From the NCBI GenBank assembly GCA_964057225.1, contig OZ059895.1, forward strand, positions 6,076,001-6,140,000: a stretch of DNA of 64,000 nt, written 5' to 3'. Positions 44,711 through 57,269 of the stretch are shown one piece after another (position 1 is the stretch's first letter; each line of letters starts with the position of its first letter). The DNA comes from Auanema rhodensis (lineage: Eukaryota > Nematoda > Chromadorea > Rhabditida > Rhabditidae). Both the position numbers and the translations under genes were made by a program. The notes under the pieces were generated by a model, which worked only from the letters and a program-made list of their open reading frames with translations, made no database searches and was not told the DNA's origin.

Positions 44711-46988
44711 TTATATGAATTTTGATTTTTTAACGGCATGTATCACCTTCTTAGAAGACGGTTGTCTTCTTTTCTTTGGCAATCGAACTATGTTCTTTCG
44801 CTTAGGAGCATGCTTTTGTATATGATGTTTTTCGTTCCTAAACACGCATGCTTTGATATGAGTAACTTCTAAAGAATTTACCTTGAAATTTGTTTCAAGG
44901 AAAGCGTATACTCCGGAACTTCAAAGCCAGCCTGTTTAATAACAGTTGCAATAGGGCGGAGGTGCTTGAGATCAGATTCTGTGAAAAATGTTATCGCTTC
45001 CCCACGACGACCGGCTCTACCAGTTCGACCTATTATGTATTTGAATTTGTTATCAACCACGTTGTCACTCACCGACACGATGAATATAACTGACAATTGA
45101 TGTAGGAAGGTCAAAATTGATAACCATACTAACATTATTAAAATCTAAGCCACGACCAAGAAGTTCAGTACATATTAATAGCCAGATATTCCCTAATCTG
45201 AATTCCTCGACAGTTTTCTCTCTCTATAATTTTACTGATCTTAAATATTTGAGAACAAAGTCTAAACCTCTTCTGGGGATTTCTCACTACTAATAATTCC
45301 CATTGGAATACGATTTGCAAGACTGGACAGAGAGGCAAGTAATTCTCTTGCTCTTTGTTTACTCTTAAACATCATTACACGTACAATACTTTATCTATAT
45401 GAAAGGAAAATGATATTGCTCACCTGTACAAACATAAGTGCAGATGGAGTGAACTTGTTCAGCAGAATATCCTTTAATGCTACAACTTTGCCATATTCCG
45501 ACCCAGCAAAGATCAGTTTTTGGCTCACATTACTATTACTGCTATTTCTATAAATAGAGAAACAAATAAAAATCAAGCATGTATATATAATACCTAGCAC
45601 CAATGCAGACGAGTGCCATATCATTTAAGTTCTCTTTACACCTGAAAATATGTTGTTACTGGTCAAATGCTTATCATATCCTACCAGTTTTCTACTTCAT
45701 ACGAAAACGTTGCACTGAAAAAAGCTCGTCTGCAATGTGGAACATCGCAAGCTTTGTAAACCGTAGCTAGCTGATTTCAAAAAATAATTCCAACCCAAAA
45801 ACTAATTTATACCTGTGTTCTAAAGCTACGATCTTCACCTTCTACCACCTCAAATAAACGATCGCTTTCATCAACAATAAGCCATCTGAAAATGTGGTAT
45901 CAATGATTCATTCTCTTTTGCATTTTCACCTCAAGTCCTTCAAATTTGCTTTACTGAGATGGTGTACAAGGCGGTTAGGAGTTGTTACAAGAACTTCAAC
46001 TGCAATCACAAACCATCAAACGTGAAAAAAACACAATGTTACCGTTCTCTGGCAATTCATCTTTTTCAAATAATCCATAAGTAATATTCAATTCCGAACC
46101 ATATTTCACAAATTGCTTATAAGTCTGATAATGTTCGTTATTCATATACAGCTATAAAGCTATTTGACATACCTGGGATGCAAGCTCACGAGTAGGCTCT
46201 AATACAATAGCTAAGAGGTTCTTGTTTTGTGCGGCTTTTTTAGAACTCTTTTTATATCCAAGAATATCTATTAAAGTTGGTAAAACGAAGGCCAACGTTT
46301 TACCAGATCCTGCAAAATTAGTATCCACAAAATAAGCAAAAACTATACAAACCAGTAGGAGCACAGCATAATAAATTCCTTCTATTTACCATCAATGGAA
46401 TTGATTGCATTTGAATGGGTGAAGGATCCTTAATACCAAATTCATCTAAATATTTTTTAGTCTCTTTTGGCATCGTTGTTAGATCCGTGAACTCAATAAT
46501 GGGTTCAGGAATATCAGAACCCCAGACAAAAATTCTATTTAGTCGTCGAAGCTGGCTTATCTGACATAATTATTATAAAGTTATACTAAATTTTAGTTAA
46601 TACCTTTTCGTTATATTGCTTTTCAATTCTACTACTTTGTACTTCATCATCACTCTCGTCAGCCACGGGTTCCTGATTTGAGAAAATAGATATATCTGAA
46701 GAAGTATTTAGTATGGTTAAAAAATGATTATAAATATGACTAACCGGACTCTGTCTTTCTTTTCTTTGCTTTCTTTGGACATTCTTCAATAACATTTGCT
46801 GATAATTGAAGTTTCAATTTCTTCAATTCCTCTTTTATCTCTTCTGGTAGAACTTGAAGTGTGAGTTCTGAACCCTCATTGGTTTCTTGCTTAAGTAATG
46901 TCATTTATAAAAAAACAAAATGAATAACTACCTTCGCCTTAGCTTTTTTGATTCCAAATGAGAGCTTTTTGAAAATATCTCCCGGCAT
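44711..46988 (-). CDS. ddx-52: DEAD-box RNA helicase DDX52/Rok1
   Basis: ATP-dependent RNA helicase of the small-subunit processome; Rok1 in yeast acts on snR30 and 18S pre-rRNA. Start [17 protein letters not shown]. Motifs in order: Q region [18 protein letters not shown], motif I APTGSGKT, Ia EPTRELASQ, Ib [34 protein letters not shown], then [15 protein letters not shown] (human DDX52 LDNVISVSIGARNSA), [65 protein letters not shown] then [14 protein letters not shown]. The tail is basic ([18 protein letters not shown]). The DESD box and GARNS segment are specific to DDX52. The exon giving the IWLLICTE segment must start with phase other than the longest open frame. It is divergent from ERp44 and upstream of the RBR ligase. 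Confidence 0.93.
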
Positions 46989-47260
46989 TTTCAGTATTAA
47001 AATGGCAATAAATTATGAAAAAGCACAAGCTGAAAAGCATAAAAGCTATTCGTGCTCCATAGCTAAAATTATACCGTATTTGCTAAGCATAGTACGTTAG
47101 TCCTTTAGGGACAGTTGGGAGTAGCTGCAATATAGATGTTAGCAACATGGCGAGAAAGCCTTGACCTACTTTAAATTTTTTTTGTGAAACTTGTTAAATT
47201 ATTTATAGGAATTGAATTAGTTATAGATAAATTGTAGTTTTTTTTGTATTTTCAGTGAGT
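46989..47260. promoter_or_regulatory. Divergent promoter region of DDX52 and ERp44
   Basis: Short AT-rich spacer between two divergent genes; probably holds both promoters. A TATTTTCAG acceptor five bases before the ERp44 ATG suggests trans-splicing. No specific factor site recognised. Confidence 0.5.
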
Positions 47261-48999
47261 ATGAAGACCTTTATTCTGTTGTCGTTATTACAAGCAGTTA
47301 GTTCTGTAGTTGTTCCTTTGGACAGTTCTAACATCGATGGAATTTTAAGTACGTTATTAATTCATAGAGAATATGAATCTTTTATTTTTAATCCGGTTAT
47401 TAATTAACTACTTCAGATAATAATGAGATTGTTTTTGTTAATTTTTATGCTGATTGGTGTAGATTCTCTCAGCAATTAAAACCTATTTTCCTAGAAGCAA
47501 GTGAACTTTTCAATGTAAGAATGTTCCCCCAAATGCCATATAATTTAGTTTTATAGAGTTATCCCGCGGGTAAAGTGGTTTGGGCTTCCGTTGATGCTGA
47601 CCGCCAACGTAAGATATAATTTCTTGATATTTTCCAAAAATGTTGTATTGTAGCTGCAATTGCCACAAAATATCATGTTAATAAATACCCAACCTTGAAA
47701 CTTTTCCGTAATGGGGAAATAGTTAAGAAGGAATATAGGTACATTGTCATTTATAAATATATACTTCATTCATATTTAAGAAGTCGTCGTTCTGTAGATG
47801 CATTGTCTGAGTTTGTTAATAAGCAGCTTAGCACAAGCTTGAAAATTGTTGAGAATCCAGAAGATTTAAAACAAAAGCTTGAGGTATACTAAAGTTTGTT
47901 AATTATTTTTAATGTTTTCTTAATAGGCTGGAAAACGAAACGTTATTGGTTTATTCCCTACTCTTGATACTATTTCTGCTGAGAGCTTCAAAAAAGTAAC
48001 TTCTTTTGCCTTATCAATTATTGATCCCTTTTTTTCAGATTTCATCCATCTTACGAGAAGATTGCAACTTCTTTGTAGGACAAAATCCAGGGTTTGCCGC
48101 TCAGTTGAACCAAGGGCCCAGAATTGCCTATCGTGCTCCTAATGTAAGTCAATACGTGGTATTATATATAAATATATTTTTTTAATTTAGTCCAATGATG
48201 AACAATATTTCTCTGGAAATCTAAATGATTTTGATCAAGTCAAGTAGGCTCATTTTTGATATAATGACAAATGAATTTTAATATTAGGTCATGGATTAGT
48301 GAGAAATGTATTCCTCTTGTAAGGGAAATTACTTTTGAAAATGCCGAAGAACTCACAGAGGTGTTGTTTGTTTGAGCTTCTTTTACAATGTTGATGATTA
48401 TAGGAAGGACATCCATTCTTGATTCTTTTCAAGCACCCTGATGACAAGCATAGCGAAAAAATTTTCACTGATTCTGTAATCAGAGAAATACCAGATCAAA
48501 AAGGTGACCACTGAACATTTATATCTTCATGATTGTGTATCTTTGAAAAAAAAACTTATTTTATTGATTTATAGCCTCTGTGAATTGTCTTGTCGCTGAT
48601 GGAAAGAAATTTGCCCACCCACTTCACCATTTAGGCAAAACGGAAGCTGACCTACCTGTAATTGCAATTGATTCATTCAGACATATGTATCTCTTTCCTA
48701 ACACAAACGATTTGACGTATGCTATCTTTTTTCTGATTACAGTTTTTTTTTAATTTAAGCACTCCGGGAAAACTAAGACAGTTCGTTCTTGATTTGCACA
48801 GTGGTAAGTTGCACAGAGAATTCCATCATGGACCAGATCCAGTTCAAGCTGATGAGAATCAGGTAAGTTCTTGCAAATATGATGACCAGACTATTTCTTA
48901 ATTTAGGCCCCATCTGAGACTCAACCACCTCCAAGTGTTTTTGAAAAGTTGAAACCTTCTCAAAATAGGTATACTTTATTGGATAAGGATGAGTTGTAA
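47261..48999 (+). CDS. ERP44: ERp44-type thioredoxin-fold ER chaperone
   Basis: Quality-control chaperone that cycles between ER and Golgi and returns ERO1, peroxiredoxin and unassembled cargo to the ER through mixed disulfides. Residues 1-15 form a signal peptide (MKTFILLSLLQAVSSVVV). The first thioredoxin domain has the diagnostic FYADWCRFSQQLKPIF, with the single active cysteine in CRFS as in human ERp44, and YPTLKLFRNGEIVKKEYR. Two redox-inactive thioredoxin-like domains follow (ISSILREDCNFFVGQ; HPFLILFKHPDDKHSEKIF; GKLRQFVLDLHSGKLHREFH). The protein ends LLDKDEL, an ER-retrieval signal (human has RDEL). About nine exons. A polyadenylation-like AATAAATAAAG lies near 49272. Confidence 0.93.
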
Positions 49000-49380
49000 A
49001 AAGATTTCTAAACAAATCGTTTTCATCAGTGGCCTTTTAATCGTCTAAATAATTTATGGGAGTATTGTTACATGACAACCTAGTCCGTCGTATTGTATAA
49101 ACTTAAGTAATTTTTTTTTGTACCGAATGTTTAATAGGTTCCTGGCTTTTGATTTAAATGCCATAACTAATTTCTCTAATCTGCTTTATTACAACTGGGA
49201 TCAAGGGAAAAGAAAGCGTGTCTGTGATTTGTTGACGTAACCTTTTCTAAATGTTATTAATATTATTTTAATAAATAAAGTATTATTTTTGAAATAATTA
49301 CGTATTTCATGGGTTGCGTCCTATAATATCAGAGTTAGTTTAGTAACTTTTTAAATGAAGTTTTTGATTAGGGTTGAGCG

Positions 49381-50943
49381 ATGCATGTGGGATGTATGAC
49401 TAGCCAACTACTTAAGGGGCAGGTTATAATCAGATCTAATCTTAGGTATTTCAATTTTTCTCCTTTACCTTCTTGTTTTTTCTTTCCTCTTTAGAAAATT
49501 CTCTGTGCAGACAAGACGAAAGAAGAATGTCCCTGCATTTGCATGTGATAAGATCAAAGACATGCAGGTATATTAATTTTCCTTAGCATCACCAAATCTT
49601 TTAACAGCATGAAATTGCTGCCCAATTCGTAAATGATGCTATACCAAGATCTGTTTCAAATGAATCTGAATCACAGTTCACAGCCAATCTAGAGAGAATG
49701 GCAAAATATTATTTCGAACAAGTGAGACTTTGCCGATGGTGTTCAATTCTCATTACCTGTCCTAGGGAGGAAAAATGTTTCGACCAACAGTTGCACTTGT
49801 CATGGCTAAGGCTTGTAATTTATCGTTCGATCACTCCTCATCTTCGAGAATTTCGTAATAATGAAATCTTATTCATGAATTCTTATATTGTTACTGTTTT
49901 AGATTAGAGTGTGGCGCCGATGATATCTCATTGAATCAATATAAAATAGGTATGATTAGTGAAATGATTCATACTGCTAGTTTGGTACATGATGATGTCA
50001 TTGATGGTGCTGACACTCGACGGGGAAATGCTTCCGTTAATGCCGTTTGGGGTAATAAAATGGTAAATAACGGTGAACATTTTCAAATAATATTTTTTTA
50101 AATCTTCAAGGCAGTTTTGGTGGGTGATTTCATTCTGGCTAGAGCAACACAAGTATTGTGCTCTATCGGAAGACCTCACGTAATTTCTGTTATGGCATCA
50201 ATTATTGAAGATCTTGTATTGGTACGTTTCTTAAACAATACGTAAATGAGAATGTATGATATGCGATTTCAGGGTGAATTCATGCAGATGACAGCAAAAT
50301 CTGATACGTCTGAAGATTTACTCTCTAATTATATGCAAAAAACATATAGGAAAACAGCTAGTCTTTTTGCCAATACATGTAAAAGTGTAGCTATTTTGGC
50401 TGGTAGTTTTATTATTTGAATATTTATCTTTATACACTATTTTCTCAGAAGGAGACAATGACTTACAATTGCGTTCTTACGAATATGGGCGTCACTTAGG
50501 TTTGGCTTTTCAACTTATTGATGATCTACTGGACTTTGTTTCTTCTGCTGAAAACATGGGAAAGCCTGTCGCCACAGATCTGAAACTAGGTAATTTGTTT
50601 TCTTAATTAATTCATCATAATAAGATTTATAGGATTATCAACAGGACCCGTAATATATGCTTCTTATCAGTTCCCTGAATTGTGTACTCTAATGTCCCGC
50701 AAATTTTCGATGCCGGGAGATCCTGATTTAGCTCGTAACATTGTTTTAAACTCAGATGGTTTACAAAAAACTAAGGCATTAGCTGAGCATCATGTTAATG
50801 AAGCTATAAAATTAGTGCGTTTATCTATTATAATTGATTTCATTACCATTATATTATTTTAGGCTGGAATGTTCCCCAATGTTGATGGTGTAGCTGATGT
50901 GTTAGCTGAATTTGCTATTTCTCAATTAGATCGACAATCCTAA
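49381..50943 (+). CDS. coq-1: Polyprenyl diphosphate synthase for quinone side chain (COQ1/PDSS1)
   Basis: Mitochondrial trans-prenyltransferase that makes the long isoprenoid tail of ubiquinone. Exon 1 (49381-49445) gives a positively charged targeting leader ([20 protein letters not shown]); its two spare bases pair exactly with the next exon. Then [20 protein letters not shown], the first Asp-rich motif [76 protein letters not shown], and the second motif [20 protein letters not shown]. The protein ends [11 protein letters not shown]. Both DDxxD motifs are intact. A second open stretch beginning at 49127 was considered as first exon and rejected. Nematodes may use the same enzyme for rhodoquinone. 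Confidence 0.93.
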
Positions 50944-51728
50944 ATGTCAAATAGTTAGTACATAAAATGTAAGTAGGTTTTTCCCACTTTGGTAGAATTT
51001 TGTTGCCAATTGTCGCACAAATTAAAAACTGTTGTCAAAATTGTTTAGAATTTTATTAGAGAATACTAATGCGTATATCATTTTCATAACTTTGTTGAGA
51101 TTTTATACACTTGTCTTGTTATCCTTTTATTACTTTGTTATTCTCTATACGTGTTATTTTCAAATAGTTTGTATGCTCAACATCCACATAGTTAGTGAAT
51201 TGTGGTGCTAAATGAAAGTTATTAGATTTTAGATTTACGACTCTTCAAGTCGTTAGAACAAAATGAATAAAGTAGAATTTTTTATGTTGAATTAGTTTAG
51301 TTTCTACTCCTGGTGAGAGTTGTGACCCAATTGTTTTCAAACAGAATATGTTTACGATGAATTGATTATAAACTTTACTTTTTTTGATTTTCAATATGGA
51401 ATCATAAAGTTGAACAACTGAGAAACAGATTACGGTATTTTTTCTTAAAGGGCGGATTTGAACTAATCGTACTGCTCCATTGCTAACTTTGCAATTTTTG
51501 CCGTTTACTGAGTTTAACGTATACTAAAGCTTGGAATTTTTTTTTGTTTCAAGAAATGTGTTTATTTTATATGTTATAATAAAGTATTCTTGTATAGAAT
51601 ACAAAATATTCAACAGGGAATTTAGTTTTGTGTTTTCCTGGAGTACTTAAACTTTTCTTTTTTTTTTTAATTTAGTACAGACACGAATTTTTTGATATTT
51701 ATTTGGTTTAGCTGGGAATTGATCTAAA
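50944..51728. other. Intergenic region coq-1 / nuo-6
   Basis: AT-rich, no coding frame. AATAAA-like signals occur at about 51264 and 51590. The TTTGGTTTAG acceptor ending at 51711 is probably the trans-splice site of the next gene. The length suggests a separate promoter for nuo-6 or a long outron. Confidence 0.5.
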
Positions 51729-52381
51729 ATGCGTCTCGCTCTGAGGCTGCTTAGACCTGCTGCTAATCAAAATGTAAGAAATCCTAAACTTTGGCAAGAT
51801 CCTGTTCTTGGATATTTCGAAACTCACGGTGATCTTTAATGAAAATTATGTTAATATATGAATGTATTGCAGGAAAAACTGAGTTCGTAGCTGGACAAGA
51901 ATATAACCTTACTGACAATGAGAAGAAAGCTGTATTATGGAGATACAGAGTAAAAGAGATTCTGAAAAAAGAATACCTTCGCCGTGAATATGACCCTGCT
52001 AACTTCAAATATAAGGTTTGTATTTCTTGTTATGTACGCATATATATATAAATGGTTTAGGAAGGAGTTACCATGGATCCTGCTATGTTCAGATGGTACT
52101 CTGCTGATATGACTCAGGCTGAATTCTTCCGCTTTACTCCAAGATCTGTTCTCTTATATGTAGGTTCAGTGTTGGTTGCTTTCTACATTTACACTCGTCT
52201 TATGTTTATCTCAGGGGTAAGGAACGACTTTTAAAGAAATAATTTTATTTATATTTTAAAGGATAAGTCTAATGAGGCTTGTTTGGATGGTGAAGTATTA
52301 TGGTGGGATAGACAGCAAGGCCGTACTCTCATGACTGCCGGATCTGGTCACTTTGCTCCAACGATCGGAATCGACTTCTAA
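51729..52381 (+). CDS. nuo-6: NADH dehydrogenase subunit NDUFB4 (complex I B15)
   Basis: Accessory subunit of mitochondrial complex I. Three exons give MRLALRLLRPAANQNVRNP, then KLWQDPVLGYFETHGKTEF, AVLWRYRVKEILKKEYLRRE (the characteristic basic helix), DPAMFRWYSADMTQAEFFRF, one membrane span SVLLYVGSVLVAFYIYTRLM, and the end HFAPTIGIDF. The size and the single span fit NDUFB4/NUO-6. The first exon reads through a GTAAGA sequence after Asn14 that is not used as a donor, since the frame beyond is conserved-looking. Confidence 0.85.
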
Positions 52382-52587
52382 TTGACCGTTATTCGAAAGT
52401 GTAGAGGGATATAGTTAGTAGATATGAAAGTCTTTTGTGACTTCTTGTATATCTAGTTATTGTATTTGTTTTAACTCAAAAAAATATAAAAATAATTTTT
52501 GCTTAAAAAGTTTTATGTCGTTATATCGCTTGAGCTATTTATCATTGCAGATCAAAAAAAATTTTGTTTATTTTATAGTTCCTAGTT

Positions 52588-55500
52588 ATGAGTGACCTAA
52601 AATTGGCATTGAAAAACGCCAAGGTTCTTCTATCAGAAAGTAAAAATCAGGAAGCTTTGGACTGTCTGCAGGTCTTGATATCGATTAAGTTGATTCATCT
52701 TGGAGTGTTCAGGAGTTTCTGAATAATGGTGACAGTAATTATATGCTTTTCTGCTTTGGTGCATTAGCTCTGTTTAATTTAAAACAATATGAGAAATCAA
52801 GAGTTATGTATGAAAAGGTTGAAAATGAATAATATAAGTTTAGAATGTTGTGTATTATGTTCAGGCTTTAGCTCTCGATTGTTCTTCACCTACCGCTTGG
52901 CAAGGCTTATATAAGTTATATGAAGCTGATTCTATAGAAGGTAATCAACGTGGTGTTGAAGTATGTGAGAATTTATTGGGATCTTGGTATGGTAATATGT
53001 CAATACTTTGTCTCTATATTTTTTGAAGTCAAAATGAAGAAAAAAGAGAAAGTATTATGAGTACACTTCGACGAATTTATTTTGTTCTTGGTAATTATGA
53101 ACCTCTAATTGAAAATATCGGAACAAATATGGATGTAATAGTTACAATTATTGAACGTACATCCAACAAACTTATGTCTACTACAAACAAGAAGTTGGTA
53201 AGTTTTGAAAGAATTATAAAAATTGTTTGTTGTGTCTTTTCAAGTTGGATGCAGCTTTTAATGTGGCTAAAGATCATTTGGATAGTTATCCTACTATAAG
53301 AATTTCATACTTCAAATACTTGAAATCAACGGTTTGATAAAATATTCTAAAACTTGCTATTATTTATTTAGAATAATCCTATACTGAAAGAAGAAGTTTT
53401 GAGATATTGCAATAATATCACAGATGATGAGATTACTGATGAAACTCTAGTTGATATATTGGCTGGAGTATTGTGCTCTAGTATGTTTGATATTAAAATT
53501 ATTTTAAAGTAATAGCCATTTTCAGCTTATTTGAAAACTGGAAAAACAGACTGCACTTTGTTGAAAAAGCTTTGCCCAACAAACAAACAGTCCGTTGTCG
53601 CTGTTGCTGTCAATGTTTTGAAAAACATAATGTAAGTGAAAAGATTACACATTAAAATTGTTGAACAAAATTGTTTTAGGATTAATAGCATTCAAGAAAT
53701 GCTAGCATTTATGAGAAAAATTCCTCCATCTTCCATCGATGGAATTCTTGTGCCATGCGTAGCCATTAGACTATATAATACATTTGAATACTGGGATAAA
53801 GTTATTGAAGTAGATTCAGTTTGACATATGTTCTATTAGCTTTTATTTTTTGTTCAGCTCAGTAGGAAAATAATAGAATCAGATTCAGAGGAAGATTTGA
53901 AAAATATTGCTATATGGTTTGCAATAAGAGGATTCTTGCTTTCTCGTAATAATGAAGAGGCCTTGAAGTTAGTTGATTACTATTTATCACATTCTATTTA
54001 ATATTTAGGCTTTATGAATTATATCAGCCAGTTTTACTCGATGAATTTCTTACTGAAGCTGTTGCAGTAATGAATTTAGAAGGGGAAAAATTTGATGCAT
54101 TTCTTTCGTCTCTAAATGAAAGTCAATCTATCCGTGCACGTGTAGCTAGAGCTATTTATTTGGGTAAATCAGATACTGTGATCAATGATGTACGCCAGTT
54201 GCTTAAAAGAGAGGATGTTCTTGATTCTGACTATCTTTTGGCTTCAGTTACTTTATTCGAAGCTGGGAAAGTAGATAGCACGAAAGAGTTCGTTGAAGTA
54301 ATAATTTTGGTTCGATCATACCTGATATATTATTAATCAAATTAGGCTGCTCGAAGATATCCTTTTAATGCTCGGATATTTTATATGCTCAGTATGATAT
54401 TATCTCAAAAGAATGTCAAAAAAGCTCTTGGTTTGGCTGAAAGAGCTTGTCAACTCTTCCCAGAATGTGAAGATTATGTGAAGCTATATGAAAGTGTAAG
54501 TATGTTTCTATTGTTGCAACTTCTAAATCGTTCCATTCAGTTACTCGAAAGATCCAATTTTCCTTATGAAACTAGAATCAAAGTTTTGAGCCCCCTTGTT
54601 AAGAAGAATTGTATGTGGGCCTTGATGCGATCTATAGGAATGTATTATGAATTAAAGGATCATCAATCGGCACTACGTTGCTTACAAATGATAATTCGCT
54701 CAGATAAAGACAATTTATGGGCTTGGAGTTATTTATCTCAAGTTTACTTTGCAACTGGAATGTATTCCTCATCAGTTTCGGCATATAAGGAGTGTCTAAG
54801 AATCAAACCAGGATCTAATTTTATAATCCCGGTATTCTGCTTTGTAGTCTAACTCCCCTGAACTATTCTTTCAGCTTTTACAAATCTATATACGTTTGGA
54901 GAAACATGCTGACATTGAAGAGTTATTCAAAACTGATTGCAAAATTTTAAATGCTCAAGCGAGAACATATTTTGAGTTAGCCAGAGCCGAGGTATTGCTT
55001 AAGGATCATGTAGATTAGATTGTTCTCAATTTTCTCATTTTAGTACTATTTTCAACTTTCTCGTCAAGAAAGAGGGCTGCCTCAACGAGAACATCTCCGA
55101 GAAGTCATTCGTATACTTGCTATGCTAATTCATGAGAAGTACGCAAAAGCAAGAGCTTTCAAATTACTTGGAGATACTCTGATGATGATTTCAAAAATAT
55201 CTGAGAAATTCTTACCATCTCTTGAAGTCTGTCACATATCTTGAAATGATATTTAAATCTCGAAAGCATACTTTAGATTCCCGTGGAGTGGAATTGTCAT
55301 GATGCTGTGGGTTGTTTGAAAGCGTCGTGCTCCTTTTACTACTCTTGTCTTCGCGAAAATGATACCAACTCTCTTGTATACATTGACCTGGTGCAAGGAT
55401 TGCTGTTAAGCTCATCAATTTCTAAATCACCATCTTATGCTGAGAAGTTTGTTCTTATTTTAATAAAACAATTTAGGTTTGATATTTCAGTGCTAAAAAG

Positions 55501-56936
55501 ATTATTGTTTTACTTTTAAAACGTCCGTTACCTGACCGTTTGAAATCAATTGTTTGGTGCCTGCTGGCTGAAGCATACAGACTCACTGATGAGGCAATTG
55601 ATAAGCAAATTCACGCCCTTATTAGAGGGTTGCAAATCAGCAAAACCAATGCTCAAGCATGGCTGCGACTGGGATTAGTTTACTTGCAATGTGGTGAAGT
55701 TGGTCAGCTAGTACAAAATTGGGTTGTAATCCAGTATTTCAGGGTACCTTAGCATTCAAAGCTTTCGAAACATCATTGAAGCATGATCCCAAATCAGCTG
55801 CGGGATGGTGTGCTTGGGCCCTACAAGCTGAGCGGCAAAATGTCCATGACGAGGCATACGAGATGTACAAACAATCTCTTACATGGGGTCCTTTGGTATC
55901 TTGATTGTTGAAAGCATTTAATAGATTATTTTAAATTTAGATTACGTCTGTTTCAAAATATACTGGTTATTTGTGTGAAAAAATAAGAAATGGGTTTAAG
56001 TTCGACCCTTCAATTATCAAAATTGATAGTGCAATAGTGGAAAGCATATCTGGTTTTATCCTATTGTTGTTTTCAGAATATAACTTAGTATTTTTAGATT
56101 TTCGAAGTGTTTCTAAAGAGAATATACTATATGCTGGAGTTCTTAACGAACTATTTGGAAACTATGATAAAGCTGTGGAATGCTTCGCTATGGTTGATGA
56201 AAACGGTGTTAATCATAACAGGGCAAAATTGTACATCAATAATATTTTGATGTTCAGCGGATGTTATTCATATTCTTACAGAAAGCAATGTAATTCTACT
56301 CCTATCCCGTGCCAGTTTGAGTTGAACAACTTAAAGAAACTTGTGGAATCGGATACTGATCAACTTATCTATATATGTCGTGAAAGCATCCCTATCTATG
56401 ATAAACTTTTCAACGAATTTGAGGTGAGTCATGAGCTGATTCATAAATTTAACTTTATATTTTGAAGAATCCTCATGTTAATGAATTGTCAATGGCATTA
56501 GTCGAGCGAACTATCCATATCCCTCTACTTATCTCGATGATTCTCTACAAAAATTGGGTTAAGTTTCAAATTCTGTTACAATTCTATAACTTTCAATTTT
56601 AGATTCTTCCCAATCAATTGGTTTATCAAATGCATGCTCTTCGTCCTAAACATGAACTAATGGATTTCTTCCCTACCATTGTTCCTTTAGATATATTGTG
56701 TGAAAATGACTATTTGGAAAACAGTGGTGAAGAACCTTTCCGATCGAATCATTTCATTGCCAAAGTATACTTTCTTATATTAGTTTTGTTAATCTTTTAT
56801 ATTTTATTTTCAGAATATTTTGGAAATTTTAAAAATACGCAGAGAAAATGCATTACCAGCAATGAAAGCGACTGAAATAATAGCTCAAGAAGCTGCTGAA
56901 TCTGTATTAGTTTCTGCCGATGTGAATGATGATTAA
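52588..56936 (+). CDS. skic3-like: SKI3/TTC37-like TPR protein of the Ski complex
   Basis: A long protein made of tetratricopeptide repeats. SKI3/TTC37 is the scaffold of the Ski complex, which feeds mRNAs to the cytoplasmic exosome. The N-terminus MSDLKLALKNAKVLLSESKN, YMLFCFGALALFNLKQYEKS and CSSPTAWQGLYKLYEADSIE aligns with TTC37 ([20 protein letters not shown] ... [20 protein letters not shown] ... DQLLAWQGLANLYEKYNHI). Later TPR-like units include YELKDHQSALRCLQMIIRSD, LWAWSYLSQVYFATGMYSSS, AQAWLRLGLVYLQCGEVGQ and FKAFETSLKHDPKSAAGWCA. The end is ALPAMKATEIIAQEAAESVL. About 20 short introns. Repeats alone would be ambiguous; the N-terminal match and length make SKI3 the best call. A TTTTATAG acceptor lies nine bases before the ATG. 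Confidence 0.8.
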
Positions 56937-57269
56937 TATAAATGTTTGGCTCACTTCCATTCGATTTCTTTCGTACAGAATGTCTGTCTTCGCGGATATC
57001 AATATTTCACCTTCCTTTTATTCGGTGTACTCCGTATTCTTTCCTATTCTCGCGTCTCCTGTGTGATCTAGTTTGCGCTTTTCGCAACTCTGATCTCTCC
57101 TTATTTACGTTTTCTTTTTCACCTTATATAGGTTGCTGCGATAGTGACCGGCTGGAACTTTGCTTGTCCGTTTTCAGCTTCTCATGTTTCTTGTTTTTCT
57201 TATTTTTTCTTTCTATGTTTTTATTTTTGAGTGGTTTCAGTTAATTGGGTTTCTGAAGGCTAACTGAGA
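56937..57269. other. Pyrimidine-rich intercistronic region
   Basis: Strongly T/C-rich on the + strand, the typical look of an outron before a trans-splice site; GTGGTTTCAG ends at 57240, 29 bases before the next ATG. A 100-codon Phe/Ser-rich open frame here is a by-product of this composition. Confidence 0.55.

Noticed and set aside
49127-49236. Alternative first exon of coq-1 (MFNRFLAFDLNAITNF...)
   Set aside because: It lacks targeting-peptide character and lies in the ERp44 3' region before its poly-A-like signal; the exon at 49381 fits in phase and looks like a mitochondrial leader.
56942-57244. 100-codon + strand Phe/Ser-rich frame
   Set aside because: Pyrimidine-rich outron-like sequence before the ProRS acceptor; composition explains the frame.
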